A stretch of DNA of 64,000 bases from an uncultured Lachnospiraceae bacterium (GTDB lineage Bacteria > Bacillota > Clostridia > Lachnospirales > Lachnospiraceae): the NCBI GenBank assembly GCA_900318375.1, contig ONKG01000026.1, positions 23,882 to 87,881 of the forward strand, given 5' to 3'. Below are positions 1 through 8,435 of the stretch, in pieces (position 1 is the stretch's first letter; the number at the start of each line of letters is the position of its first letter). The translations under genes and the position numbers were made by a program. Under the pieces are notes generated by a model, which worked only from the letters and a program-made list of their open reading frames with translations, ran no database searches and was not told where the DNA came from.

Positions 1-77
1 CTGCTCTTTGATCGATGGAAAATCCGGTTTTCACTGCTTACTCTTTTTCACCGGAGTATCTTTTCTGCCTGAACGTC

Positions 78-1772
78 TTACTCCACTTTCCGGATGACCT
101 GCTCGACTGTGCTGCGCATCATTTCGACGCGTGCCGCAGATTCCTCTCTTTCCGGAGAAACTGCATAGTAATAGAACTTGATCTTGGGTTCCGTGCCGGA
201 CGGGCGCACAGCAAACCAGCTGCCGTCGTCCATCATGAATTTAAGGACGTTGGAAGCGGGGATATCCTCATATCCGTTGATATAGTCAATAATCTCCGCC
301 GCCTTCAGGGTACCGTATTCCCTGGGGGGATTGCCCCGGAAGGAGTCCATGATGCGTCCGATCTTGGCGGCGCCCTCCTGGCCCTTGAGGACGATCGAAA
401 CCTGGTCCTCCGCATAATAGCCGTATTTCTGATAGAGGGCCTCCAGGGCATCTCCGATATTCTCCCCGCGCTTTTTACACCAGGCAGCCAGTTCCATCAC
501 CAGCATGGCGGCACAGATGCCGTCCTTGTCGCGGACTGCCTCGCCGGGCGCGCATCCGATGCTCTCCTCATAGCCGAAGAAATAGCTGTAGCCCTCTTCT
601 TGCAGGCGGGGGATCACACCGCAGATATTTTTAAAGCCTGTCAGGGCCTCATAGACACGGATCCCGTTGGCCTTGCAGATTGCTTTTCCCAGGTCTCCTG
701 TGACGATCGACTTGATCATACCGGCCTTTTTGGGAAGGGTTCCCGCATCTTTCTGGCTCTGCGCCATATAGGCGATGAGCAGGGCGCCGGTCTGATTGCC
801 GTTGAGGGGCACATAGCCGCCCTTTCCATCCGGGATCTCGATGGCCATGCGGTCGCTGTCGGGGTCCGTCGCGATCAGGACCTCCGCGCCGACCTCTTTT
901 CCGAGTTTTTCGGCCAATTCAAAGCCTTTGGGATCCTCGGGATTGGGATAGCCCACGGTCGTAAATTCCGGGTCAGGGTCCTTCTGCTCCGGCACGATAT
1001 GGAAATGGTCGTATCCCAGCTCAGCAGCCACCGTCGCCATGGGAATACTGCCCGCTCCGTTCAGAGGGGTATAGACCACGCAGACACTCTTGTCCAGCTC
1101 ACAGTCCGTGCGCTGGCGCATGGAGTAGACGTAGTCCAGATAAGCCCGGTCCGTCTCCTCTCCCAGCATGGTCAGAAGCCCTTTCTCCTTTCCCTCCTCC
1201 AGGGAGATTCCGCCGAAATCGTCAAACAGATCCAGCTTCTGGATCCGCTCCAGGATTCCGTCCGAGACACTGCCGGAGATCTGAGCACCGTCTTTCCAGT
1301 ATACCTTGTATCCATTATATTCTTTCGGGTTGTGGCTGGCAGTCATGTTGATGCCGGACACTGTCCCGTATTTGCGGATAGCAAAAGACAGCTCCGGTGT
1401 CGGACGCATGGACGGGAACAGATAGACATGGATCCCGCTGCCCATCAGAATAGAAGCCGCCAGTTCCGAAAACTCTTTGGAGAAATACCGGCAGTCATAG
1501 GCGATCGCCACACCCGCCGAGGGGTCCTCTCCCGAATCCAGAATGTAGTCCGCGATTCCCTTTGTGGCGCGCCCCACCGTCAGGCGGTTCATCCGGTTTG
1601 TGCCCGCCCCGCAGATGCCGCGAAGGCCGGCCGTGCCGAACACGATTTCCTGATAAAAACGGTCTCCGATTTCCTTTTCATTTCCTTCAACTGCCAGGAG
1701 CTCCGCATGCAGCGGATCGTCTGCCGGCAGTTTTTCCAGCCAGAATCTGTATAAAGAAAGTTCGTCTGCCAT
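78..1772 (-). CDS. Phosphoglucomutase / phosphomannomutase (alpha-D-phosphohexomutase)
   Basis: Interconverts hexose 1- and 6-phosphates in the cytoplasm, linking glycolysis to nucleotide-sugar supply. The 564-residue protein has the family landmarks: the phosphoserine loop TASHNP at about residues 144-149, the metal loop DPDSDR, and the phosphate-binding RPSGTEPK near the C-terminus. Length fits the PgcA/PGM2-like bacterial branch. I place the start at 1772 because GGAAAGGGG lies just upstream. The frame stays open to 1916, but that extension is translated from a palindromic repeat and is unlikely to be real. Whether glucose or mannose phosphate is preferred cannot be told from motifs. Confidence 0.93.
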   Translation of the reverse strand: MADELSLYRFWLEKLPADDPLHAELLAVEGNEKEIGDRFYQEIVFGTAGLRGICGAGTNRMNRLTVGRATKGIADYILDSGEDPSAGVAIAYDCRYFSKEFSELAASILMGSGIHVYLFPSMRPTPELSFAIRKYGTVSGINMTASHNPKEYNGYKVYWKDGAQISGSVSDGILERIQKLDLFDDFGGISLEEGKEKGLLTMLGEETDRAYLDYVYSMRQRTDCELDKSVCVVYTPLNGAGSIPMATVAAELGYDHFHIVPEQKDPDPEFTTVGYPNPEDPKGFELAEKLGKEVGAEVLIATDPDSDRMAIEIPDGKGGYVPLNGNQTGALLIAYMAQSQKDAGTLPKKAGMIKSIVTGDLGKAICKANGIRVYEALTGFKNICGVIPRLQEEGYSYFFGYEESIGCAPGEAVRDKDGICAAMLVMELAAWCKKRGENIGDALEALYQKYGYYAEDQVSIVLKGQEGAAKIGRIMDSFRGNPPREYGTLKAAEIIDYINGYEDIPASNVLKFMMDDGSWFAVRPSGTEPKIKFYYYAVSPEREESAARVEMMRSTVEQVIRKVE

Positions 1773-1840
1773 ATCTGTCCCCTTTCCTGTTTCAATTCGA
1801 ATGAATGACTGTTCCTGCAAATAATTATAACAGACTAGGT

Positions 1841-1910
1841 GAGTCATTGGGGACGGTTCTGAAAAACTCATTGCGTGCAATGAGTTTTTCAGAACCGTCC
1901 CCAATGACTC
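1841..1910. repeat. Perfect 34-bp palindrome, GGGACGGTTCTG repeat family (copy 1)
   Basis: Two 34-base arms are exact reverse complements around a 2-base loop. The arms contain GGGGACGGTTCTG followed by AAAAACTCATTGC. It sits between the stop of the upstream membrane protein gene and the phosphomutase start, both on the minus strand. It could act as a processing or termination hairpin, although neither side has a U-run directly at the stem. The same core recurs at 3978-4010, 28336-28374, 28415-28453 and 34075-34130. Confidence 0.95.
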
Positions 1911-1912
1911 AT

Positions 1913-2872
1913 TCAAGATCCTGCCTCTCTATGTCTGCCAATAGGGATTTTCACAAAGGGATGCGCCTGCAGCCGTTCCTTGAGCCTGTCAACTTCTGCT
2001 TTCTGCTTCCTCATCTCATCCGTGGCGGTCTGTTCATCATAAAGCATAGCGATCAGCTCATCCTGTGCTCCGATCAGGTCGGCCCGGATCAGATAGACCG
2101 GTTCAAGACTGGCGGCAATCGCCTTTTTCTGTTCTTCAAAATGCTTTTCCGCTTCCATTCGTCTGCGCTCCGCCTCTTCTTTGATTTTTTCAAGGCGGGC
2201 CTTCACACGGTCGGTCTTATAGACCACATCCGGGTAGGCATCCGCAAAGCGGGCGTGGAAATAGGACTTGTTTGTCAGCAGATGTCTGACTTCCCTGCTG
2301 ATCTCTTCGGTATTGTCCGCCTCACTGCTGTCGATCCCGGTCTTGACCAGTTTCAGGACAAAGATGGAGATCACGCTGTCCGCGGCTAATACCAACAGGA
2401 GAAAAGTCGTGACCGCCTCCCTAGTCCTAAGGGAAAAAGCGCCGAGTACTTTATAGAGAGCAGGGTTGAGGAGATGTATGATCCCCACACCGGCAAGGCC
2501 GAACAGAATTAGGTTGCCGATCCAGATCCTTCCATGAAGATTCATAGGTTTCTGACTATAGTCCCACCAGCGGGCGTGGAAGATCTTTTCCAGTATCAGG
2601 CTGGTAAAATATTCCACAGCTCCGCAGATCACAAAGGACAGGGCAAAGGTCATGACCACGCCCGACTCGAGGCTGGTCAGATTTCCGACGACCAGGGTGA
2701 TCAGAGCCGCTCCGCCTCCGTAAATCGGCAGTATGGGCCCTGTGAGGAAGCCGCGGTTGATAAACCTGCCGTACTGCCGGTATTTCAGGATGACCTCCAT
2801 GCACCATCCCGCAAAGCCATAAATGAAAAACAGCAGGATAATATTTACCCAATAATCCATCAATGTCTCCAT
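1913..2872 (-). CDS. Membrane protein of the putative ABC transporter permease family (CmpB-type, PF06541-like)
   Basis: A 319-residue protein with several hydrophobic segments in the first 180 residues. The opening IYGFAGWCMEV followed by GRFINRGFLTGPILPIYG is typical of a clostridial family usually labelled putative ABC transporter permease. The last 100 residues are charged and predicted coiled coil (KARLEKIKEEAERRRMEAEK), probably cytosolic. No ATPase partner is nearby, so transport is unproven. AAAAGGTGA precedes the start. The stop codon is immediately followed by the 70-bp palindrome. Confidence 0.78.
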   Translation of the reverse strand: METLMDYWVNIILLFFIYGFAGWCMEVILKYRQYGRFINRGFLTGPILPIYGGGAALITLVVGNLTSLESGVVMTFALSFVICGAVEYFTSLILEKIFHARWWDYSQKPMNLHGRIWIGNLILFGLAGVGIIHLLNPALYKVLGAFSLRTREAVTTFLLLVLAADSVISIFVLKLVKTGIDSSEADNTEEISREVRHLLTNKSYFHARFADAYPDVVYKTDRVKARLEKIKEEAERRRMEAEKHFEEQKKAIAASLEPVYLIRADLIGAQDELIAMLYDEQTATDEMRKQKAEVDRLKERLQAHPFVKIPIGRHREAGS

Positions 2873-2940
2873 ATTCTGTCACCTTTTTATTCTTGAGAAG
2901 CGACTGTCATTTCTTTAGTTCCCGCCTCTCCGGGCATTGC

Positions 2941-3756
2941 TTAATCCGCAGATTCGTCTCCGTACAATTCTTCTAATTTGGCATCCCAGATTGCGTCCAG
3001 TTCTTCCGCTGTCCTGATCTCACCGTCGTACTCGATTCCTTTTACCTCCGGGTGCTCCTCCATATAGGTTTTCAGGTCATAAAGGACAGATACTCTGTTC
3101 TCTGCCTGGCTCTCCAGACATTCATCCGGCGTCATGCCCACCTGACTGCACATCTCCTCCAAAGAGGGCACCAGCTTATCTCCTTTCTCCGCGAATACAG
3201 CGTCTGCAATCTGATAATTGCCGTCCTCATCTCTCTTGTGCGTAAACAGAACAAAATCTTCTGAACTGCTTACAAACCGCAGCTGATTATCCTCGTCCAT
3301 TCTATAATTGTTCTGGATCACAGCGTTTAAAAACTTTACTTCTTCCTGAATGAACCTGTCCTGGTAGCAATTGCTGCTTGATACAATCTGCACTTCCGCG
3401 CAGTCCATCAGTCCGGCATTGTATTCTTTGATATATTCGTTCTCCGCATTTACGGCATCTCTGTACAACTTGATCTCTTCGTCAAAAGCATCATAGCCAG
3501 CCCCCTCACTGTCATCTGTTCCGGGAAAGGCGGCCCGGCTCATGAGCTCTTCCGCAAAGTTCCTCACTTCCTCTTGGCTGAGTCCGTCGGTTTGATCCCG
3601 GGCTTTTTCTTCCACAGCCGCCCCTTCAGTCTGTCCCTGCGGCAAATCCGCTCCCTGCTCCGCAGATGATTCCGCCGCGGTCTGCCCCGCAGGCGCGCAG
3701 GATGCACAGATTGCCATGATCAGAACAGCCGCAAATAAAACATTTTTAAGTTTCAT
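2941..3756 (-). CDS. Probable secreted lipoprotein of unknown function
   Basis: 271 residues. The N-terminus has KLK, a hydrophobic stretch of about 14 residues and a cysteine at position 20 in the context CASC, a weak lipobox. A Ser/Glu/Gln-rich linker of about 40 residues follows, then an acidic, mostly helical domain. I recognise no catalytic motif. The start at 3756 is preceded by AAAAAAGGA. It is likely exported and membrane anchored. Its role is unknown. Confidence 0.7.
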   Translation of the reverse strand: MKLKNVLFAAVLIMAICASCAPAGQTAAESSAEQGADLPQGQTEGAAVEEKARDQTDGLSQEEVRNFAEELMSRAAFPGTDDSEGAGYDAFDEEIKLYRDAVNAENEYIKEYNAGLMDCAEVQIVSSSNCYQDRFIQEEVKFLNAVIQNNYRMDEDNQLRFVSSSEDFVLFTHKRDEDGNYQIADAVFAEKGDKLVPSLEEMCSQVGMTPDECLESQAENRVSVLYDLKTYMEEHPEVKGIEYDGEIRTAEELDAIWDAKLEELYGDESAD

Positions 3757-3977
3757 TGGTACGCGTCCTTTTTTGTAAAGTTCCGGAATCTCAGACAGCT
3801 GCCCTTTTTCAATGAATCCTCACTTTCTGATTCCCCGTTTTCAGATGCTTGTTCTTTATTCATCTTGCAGATACACATGTACTCCACAGTTAATCCGGGA
3901 TGTGCCTATATTATACCCAAAGTTCCTGTGAGCATCCATAAGATGGATAGAATCAGCAATTAGTCCAGACAAAAACA

Positions 3978-4010
3978 GGGGACGGTTCTGAATCAGCCAG
4001 AACCGTCCCC
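3978..4010. repeat. GGGACGGTTCTG hairpin repeat (copy 2)
   Basis: A 13-base stem GGGGACGGTTCTG with its exact complement and a 7-base loop, in the gap between the lipoprotein gene and the copper ATPase stop. This is the minimal form of the family; it lacks the CTCATTGC inner arm of copy 1. Confidence 0.9.
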
Positions 4011-4040
4011 CGCGTCTGATCATTCGGCAGAGCCTGTCTC

Positions 4041-6725
4041 TTATGCGATGCCCAGCACTTCGTAGTCCTTGTCCTCGACTGCCTTTTTGAGAACATCGTC
4101 TGCGACCTCGGCGTCCATGGAGACAACCGCAGTGCCCTTCTCATGGCTGACTTCCGCGCTGGTTACTCCTGCGACTGCTTCGATGGCCTTCTTTACAGTT
4201 GCCTCACAGTGAGGGCACATCATTCCTTTGATCTCCATTGTCTTTGTCATCATATTCTCCTTTCTCTGCGCTTCCAGCGCTTTTTGCTGTTCCAGTTCCT
4301 TCTGACGGCTGTACTCTCCCAGAAGCTTTCCGTCCGCGTCGAGCGGGAGCGGATTCTTTTTGCGGTTTTTCCAGTTGTCTGTATCCTTAGCGGCGCTGTG
4401 CACCTGCATGAGGTTGAGCCTGAGCGCGTTGGTGACCACGCAGAAGCTCGAGAGGCTCATGGCGAGCGCGCCGAACATGGGATCCATGGTAATGCCGAGC
4501 GGGACCAGAAGGCCCGCGGCAACGGGGATGAGGATGGAGTTGTAGATCAGTGCCCAGAAGAGGCCCCACAAAATAGTCTTGTAAGTCTGGCGGCTCAGGC
4601 GAACGGCAGCGCTGACGTCTGTCAGGCGGCTCTTCATAAGCACGACATCTGCGGCATCGATGGCGACGTCCGTGCCGGCGCCGATGGCGATGCCTATGTC
4701 GGCCCGGGTCAGGGCGGGAGCATCGTTGATGCCGTCGCCGACCATGGCTGTCTTTCCTTTCTCCTGCAGCAGGCGGATGACCTCCTCCTTGCCCGCAGGC
4801 AGGACGCCGGCCACGACCTCATTGACGCCCGCCTGGCGGCCGATGGCCTCGGCAGTGCGGCGGTTGTCGCCGGTCAGCATGACCACGTGGATGCCCATTC
4901 CCCTAAGCTCCGCGATGGCCTGCGCGCTGTCCTCCTTCATGGTATCCGCGACGGCGATCGTACCCAGATACTGCCCGTCGCAGGCAAAGAACAGAGGTGT
5001 TTTTCCTTCTTCGGCAAGCTTTTCCGCTGTCTCACGGATGGTGTCCCCGGCCTGCCGGGCGCCGGAGAGCTGACCGGTGATAAAGGACAGATTTCCGCCC
5101 GCCATTTTGCGGCCGTCGACCCCTGCTGTCAGTCCGTTCCCGGGAAGAGCCCGGAAATCCGTGATCTCCGCTTCCTTCTGTGCGGCGCTCCCGGTCTTTC
5201 CGGTCTGCGTATCCTGCTCCGCTCTCTGCTCTGCAAAACCGATGATGGCTCTGGCCAGAGGGTGCTCGCTGCGGGATTCCAGCGCAGCCGCCCGGCTCAG
5301 GAGTTCCTCCTCTGTCACACCCTCCGCGGGAAGAATGTCCGTGACCACCGGCTCGCCTTTGGTGATGGTACCGGTCTTGTCGAGGGCCACGATCTGCACA
5401 TTGCCGGTTTCCTGCAGGGCTTCCGCTGTTTTATAGAGGATACCGTTTTTTGCCCCCATTCCGTTGCCCACCATGATGGCAACGGGCGTCGCCAGTCCCA
5501 GGGCACAGGGGCAGCTGACCACCAGGACGGAAATACCGCGCGCCAGGGCAAAACCGATGGGCCGGTGCAGGAGCACCAGCCAGACAAAGGTCACGAGCAG
5601 GGCGATAGCAATGACCGCCGGCACAAAGACGCCGGAGATCGTGTCCGCCAGCTTTGCGATCGGGGCCTTGGTGGCCGCCGCGTCGCTGACCATCTGTATG
5701 ATCTGGGCCAGGGTGCTGTCCTCGCCCACTCTGGTCGCCTCACAGCGCAGAAAGCCCGACTGGTTCAGGGTCGCCGAAGATACCTCATCGCCGGGCTTTT
5801 TGTCCACGGGAATACTTTCGCCCGTCAGCGCCGCCTCATTGACCGCGCTCGTCCCCTCCAGGACAATACCGTCCACGGGTATGTTTTCGCCCGGGCGCAC
5901 CACGAAGATATCGCCCTTTCTGACATCATCGATTCCAATCTCCTGCTCCTGCCCGTCCCGGACGACCGTCGCTGTCTTCGGTGCCAGCTTCATCAGGCTC
6001 TTGAGGGCGTCCGTGGTCCTGCCCTTGGACCTGGCCTCCAGCATCTTGCCGACGGTGATCAGGGTCAGGATCATGGCCGCGGACTCAAAATAAAACTCCA
6101 TCATGTACTGAGAGACCGCCGCCGTGTTTCCGTCGACCTGGGCCCTGGTCATGGCAAAGAGCATGGTCGTGCTGTAGACAAAGGCTGCGCCCGATCCCAG
6201 AGCGATCAGGGTATCCATATTGGGGGCGCCGTGAAAGAGGCTCTTGAAACCGCTGATAAAAAACTTCTGGTTGATCACCATGACGATGCCCGCCAGCAGC
6301 AGCTGCAGAAGGCCCATGGCGATATGGTTGTCATGGAAAAAAGCCGGAAGCGGGAACCCGAACATCATGTGTCCCATGGAGAAATACATGAGCACGAGCA
6401 AAAATCCCAGTGAGGTCAGAAGACGTCTCTTCAGGACCGGCGTCTCCCGGTCTTTCAGCGCGTCCTCCTCCGCGGCCAGCTTTGCGGAGAGACTCCCCGC
6501 GGAACTGCTTCCCGCTCCTGCGTCGACGCCCTTGGGCGCTGCCCCGTATCCGGCATTCTCCACCGCCTGTATAATGGTCTCCGCTGAAGCCGAGCCCTCC
6601 ACAGCAAGGGTGTTGGTGAGAAGACTGACATTGCAGCTCGTCACGCCGTCCAGCCTGGAAACCGCTTTTTCCACGCGCGCCTGGCAGGCTGCGCAGCTCA
6701 TTCCTGTCACTGTATACTGATCCAT
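4041..6725 (-). CDS. copA: Copper-exporting P1B-type ATPase with fused C-terminal CopZ-like domain
   Basis: Exports Cu(I) across the membrane using ATP. The 894-residue protein starts with a heavy-metal-associated domain (GMSCAAC, Cys11 and Cys14), followed by eight-helix P1B topology with TGES, the transmembrane SCPCALG copper motif near residue 404, the phosphorylation site DKTGTITKG near 448, SEHPLARA and GDGINDAP near 667. Unusually, after the last helices and a charged linker a complete second metal-binding domain (about residues 826-894, GMMCPHC) is attached, looking like a whole CopZ chaperone. An internal ribosome binding site precedes that domain (see 4248-4263). AAGAGGT supports the start at 6725. 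It lies downstream of csoR, 61 bases away, in one operon. Confidence 0.96.
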   Translation of the reverse strand: MDQYTVTGMSCAACQARVEKAVSRLDGVTSCNVSLLTNTLAVEGSASAETIIQAVENAGYGAAPKGVDAGAGSSSAGSLSAKLAAEEDALKDRETPVLKRRLLTSLGFLLVLMYFSMGHMMFGFPLPAFFHDNHIAMGLLQLLLAGIVMVINQKFFISGFKSLFHGAPNMDTLIALGSGAAFVYSTTMLFAMTRAQVDGNTAAVSQYMMEFYFESAAMILTLITVGKMLEARSKGRTTDALKSLMKLAPKTATVVRDGQEQEIGIDDVRKGDIFVVRPGENIPVDGIVLEGTSAVNEAALTGESIPVDKKPGDEVSSATLNQSGFLRCEATRVGEDSTLAQIIQMVSDAAATKAPIAKLADTISGVFVPAVIAIALLVTFVWLVLLHRPIGFALARGISVLVVSCPCALGLATPVAIMVGNGMGAKNGILYKTAEALQETGNVQIVALDKTGTITKGEPVVTDILPAEGVTEEELLSRAAALESRSEHPLARAIIGFAEQRAEQDTQTGKTGSAAQKEAEITDFRALPGNGLTAGVDGRKMAGGNLSFITGQLSGARQAGDTIRETAEKLAEEGKTPLFFACDGQYLGTIAVADTMKEDSAQAIAELRGMGIHVVMLTGDNRRTAEAIGRQAGVNEVVAGVLPAGKEEVIRLLQEKGKTAMVGDGINDAPALTRADIGIAIGAGTDVAIDAADVVLMKSRLTDVSAAVRLSRQTYKTILWGLFWALIYNSILIPVAAGLLVPLGITMDPMFGALAMSLSSFCVVTNALRLNLMQVHSAAKDTDNWKNRKKNPLPLDADGKLLGEYSRQKELEQQKALEAQRKENMMTKTMEIKGMMCPHCEATVKKAIEAVAGVTSAEVSHEKGTAVVSMDAEVADDVLKKAVEDKDYEVLGIA
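4248..4263 (-). promoter_or_regulatory. Internal ribosome binding site and start for a free CopZ-like peptide
   Basis: Inside copA, in frame, AAAGGAG at 4263-4257 is followed after six bases by ATG at 4250 (a second ATG lies at 4253). Starting there would give a 69-residue stand-alone copper chaperone (MTKTMEIKG...) ending at the copA stop. The spacing is ideal. It could equally be a relic of an ancestral separate copZ whose upstream stop codon was lost. Confidence 0.6.
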
Positions 6726-6786
6726 TCGGTTACCTCTTGAAAAACACTCTGTTCCCGGAAAAAACTCTCTGTCCTCAGCACATCAT

Positions 6787-7176
6787 CTATCGCATCATCT
6801 TCTGAAGCGTTTTCACCAGCTCATCCACCTTCTCCTCATGCCCCTCGCGGACATCTTCGGTGACACAGGTGCGGATATGGCTGGAGAGCAGAACCTTACA
6901 GAAGCTGGAGAGGGCACTGCTTGCGGCCGAAGCCTGGTTGAGGATATCGATGCAGTAGGCATCCCGCTCGACCATGCCCTTGAGCCCCCGGATCTGCCCC
7001 TCGATCCGGCTGAGCCGGTTGAGAAGATCCTTGTACTCCTTCTCAGAGCGCGTCTTTCTGCGCTCCCCGCAGCAGCAGGCCCGGGCCTGCGCGCCATCGT
7101 CCCTCAGTTGTTCGTTTTCGGCAGGGACGAATGTCTCCCGCAGAGCATTTTCATCTTGAACGCCTGTCTTCGTCAT
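6787..7176 (-). CDS. csoR: CsoR-type copper-sensing transcriptional repressor
   Basis: A 129-residue all-helical DUF156-family repressor that releases DNA on Cu(I) binding. The conserved core LLNRLSRIEGQIRGLKGMV begins near residue 51. The copper ligands fit the Cys-His-Cys pattern: Cys75 (AYCIDIL), His100 and Cys104 (SSHIRTC). The first 45 residues are a non-conserved extension holding a Cys triplet (residues 34-36), which is unusual. AGGTGAT precedes the ATG. It is transcribed with copA, and two palindromes resembling CsoR operators sit in its promoter region. Confidence 0.9.
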   Translation of the reverse strand: MTKTGVQDENALRETFVPAENEQLRDDGAQARACCCGERRKTRSEKEYKDLLNRLSRIEGQIRGLKGMVERDAYCIDILNQASAASSALSSFCKVLLSSHIRTCVTEDVREGHEEKVDELVKTLQKMMR

Positions 7177-7208
7177 ATGATCACCTTAACCCTGTATTTC
7201 AAGACTCG

Positions 7209-7292
7209 CCCGCGAGTCTTGCGCAATGAAGCAAGTTTCCCTTTCTGCGCGTGTATCCCATGTCTGAAGACACGAGTCTTGCGCAATGAAGA
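7209..7292. repeat. Direct repeat CGAGTCTTGCGCAATGAAG in csoR leader
   Basis: Two copies, at about 7212-7230 and 7272-7290, lie between the promoter and csoR in a leader of about 175 bases. A related TTCTTGCGCGATGAAGAA occurs near 47547-47564. Just before the first copy, GACTCGCCCGCGAGTC forms a small inverted repeat. Their function is not known. Confidence 0.6.
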
Positions 7293-7330
7293 ATAAACCT
7301 TATATATTTTTCCTTTCCCTTTCGGGAAAT

Positions 7331-7347
7331 ATACCCCCTGCGGGTAT
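7331..7347. promoter_or_regulatory. CsoR-like operator, leader-proximal copy
   Basis: ATACCCCCTGCGGGTAT, an imperfect palindrome matching the known CsoR operator style (TACCC...GGGTA). It lies just downstream of the predicted -10 box, around or after the transcription start of csoR-copA. Confidence 0.75.
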
Positions 7348-7358
7348 CTTTATTCGCG

Positions 7359-7387
7359 ATTATATACCCTCGGGGGGTATATTGCAA
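7359..7387 (-). promoter_or_regulatory. csoR-copA promoter with embedded CsoR operator
   Basis: On the minus strand TTGCAA (7387-7382), a 17-base spacer, then a consensus TATAAT (7364-7359). The spacer is almost entirely a palindrome, ATACCC-TC-GGGGGGTAT at 7364-7380, so bound CsoR would block RNA polymerase. The second operator at 7331-7347 starts 33 bases away, about three helical turns. Confidence 0.8.
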
Positions 7388-7553
7388 TAGATATTTCGGC
7401 TCAAAAACTTTCTTTCCAAAATTCCTCTTTCCAAAGTTCCTCTTTCCAAAACCCAAAAATTCTTTTACAGACATTTTCCAAAAACTCCTGTAATTGAGGA
7501 CTCGCTCATGGTTTTTGCACGCCCGGCAGCTTCGCAAAACCCAAACAAAAAAC

Positions 7554-7594
7554 CCTGCGGTCTCTGAATCCGGTCATATCTCACCGGTGAGACC
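7554..7594 (-). terminator. Rho-independent terminator after the methyltransferase gene
   Basis: Read on the minus strand, CCCTGTGGTCTC pairs with GAGACCGCAGGG (one mismatch) and is followed by TTTTTTG. It lies about 50 bases after the stop at 7645. The upstream 7388-7553 stretch holds only short TTTCCAAA-type repeats and no convincing gene. Confidence 0.8.
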
Positions 7595-7644
7595 ACAGGG
7601 GCTGCTGTTTTCTGTCTTCTTTCTCCCGTTTCCCCATCCCCGCC

Positions 7645-8358
7645 TTATTCCCCTGAGGGCAGCTCATAGACAAGGATTTTTTCTCTCTGGTCCCTGCCGC
7701 CGTAGAGGTCTGTGCAGTCGATCTCATCATAAAACATGATCTCGTCGAACATGGAGAGAAGTGCAAGGTCCTCGTCCTTGGGATAGTAAAAAAACAGATA
7801 CATCTGCCGCGGATCCTCGTACCAGGAACCGATGATTTCCCGCAGGACCGCCTGCAGGATCACTTCGGAAAAAGGGTTAAAAAAGTAAAAGGCGTTTTCA
7901 TCTGTCACCCGGTAGTTCTGGGCTTTGGCCCTGCGAAAGAAAACCGCTTCCTTTCCAAAACCAGCGGCCTCATCTGCTTTCCCTGTTCCTTTCTCCTGCA
8001 GCGCCCCGGTCCGGGCCGGACCGGACTGTGTCTCTGAGGTCTCCGGTCCTGCCCCTTTCATACGCGCCAGGTTGGCTTTTGCCTCCCTGATCAGAACCGG
8101 ATTGTGATCGATCCCGATTGCCCGGCAGCCGGTCTTTGCGTGCAGAAAGAGTGTGCATCTGCCTCTTCCGCAGCCATAGTCGATCAGCACACTGCCGGCG
8201 TCCAAAAGGCCGCTCTCCGCGAGCCGCTCCAGCACCGCATAGGGAGTCGGCTCATAGCGGAAATTGACCAGGTCGGAAGAATCCCCTTCCGCTCCCGCCG
8301 TGACTATACCCAGTTTTTCATCCCACTCTCTGTCGGGTCCTTCCTGCAGATCCCGCAT
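7645..8358 (-). CDS. Class I SAM-dependent methyltransferase
   Basis: 237 residues, cytoplasmic. The SAM-binding motif I is VLIDYGCGRGR, followed by an acidic strand end in GIDHNP. The N-terminal region (VNFRYEPTPYAVLERL) resembles class I methyltransferases of the 50S L11/PrmA-like fold group. The middle is interrupted by a Gly/Ser/Glu-rich insertion of about 50 residues, probably a disordered loop. I start at 8358, where AGGAAGGGGAAATAC precedes ATG; an open extension to 8403 has no comparable site. The substrate cannot be inferred. Confidence 0.8.
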   Translation of the reverse strand: MRDLQEGPDREWDEKLGIVTAGAEGDSSDLVNFRYEPTPYAVLERLAESGLLDAGSVLIDYGCGRGRCTLFLHAKTGCRAIGIDHNPVLIREAKANLARMKGAGPETSETQSGPARTGALQEKGTGKADEAAGFGKEAVFFRRAKAQNYRVTDENAFYFFNPFSEVILQAVLREIIGSWYEDPRQMYLFFYYPKDEDLALLSMFDEIMFYDEIDCTDLYGGRDQREKILVYELPSGE

Positions 8359-8435
8359 GTATTTCCCCTTCCTGAACATGCCGCCCGTGAACATGCCGCT
8401 CAAGGGCGCAGAGCCCTGAAAATATCATAAACAGC

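Noticed and set aside
1773-1916. N-terminal extension of the phosphomutase to 1916
   Set aside because: The added residues are translated palindromic repeat; a strong ribosome binding site fits ATG 1772.
7199-7537. 112-codon minus-strand frame with FGKRNFGKRNFGKK repeats
   Set aside because: It runs through the csoR promoter and both operators and is built from short DNA repeats; no ribosome binding site.
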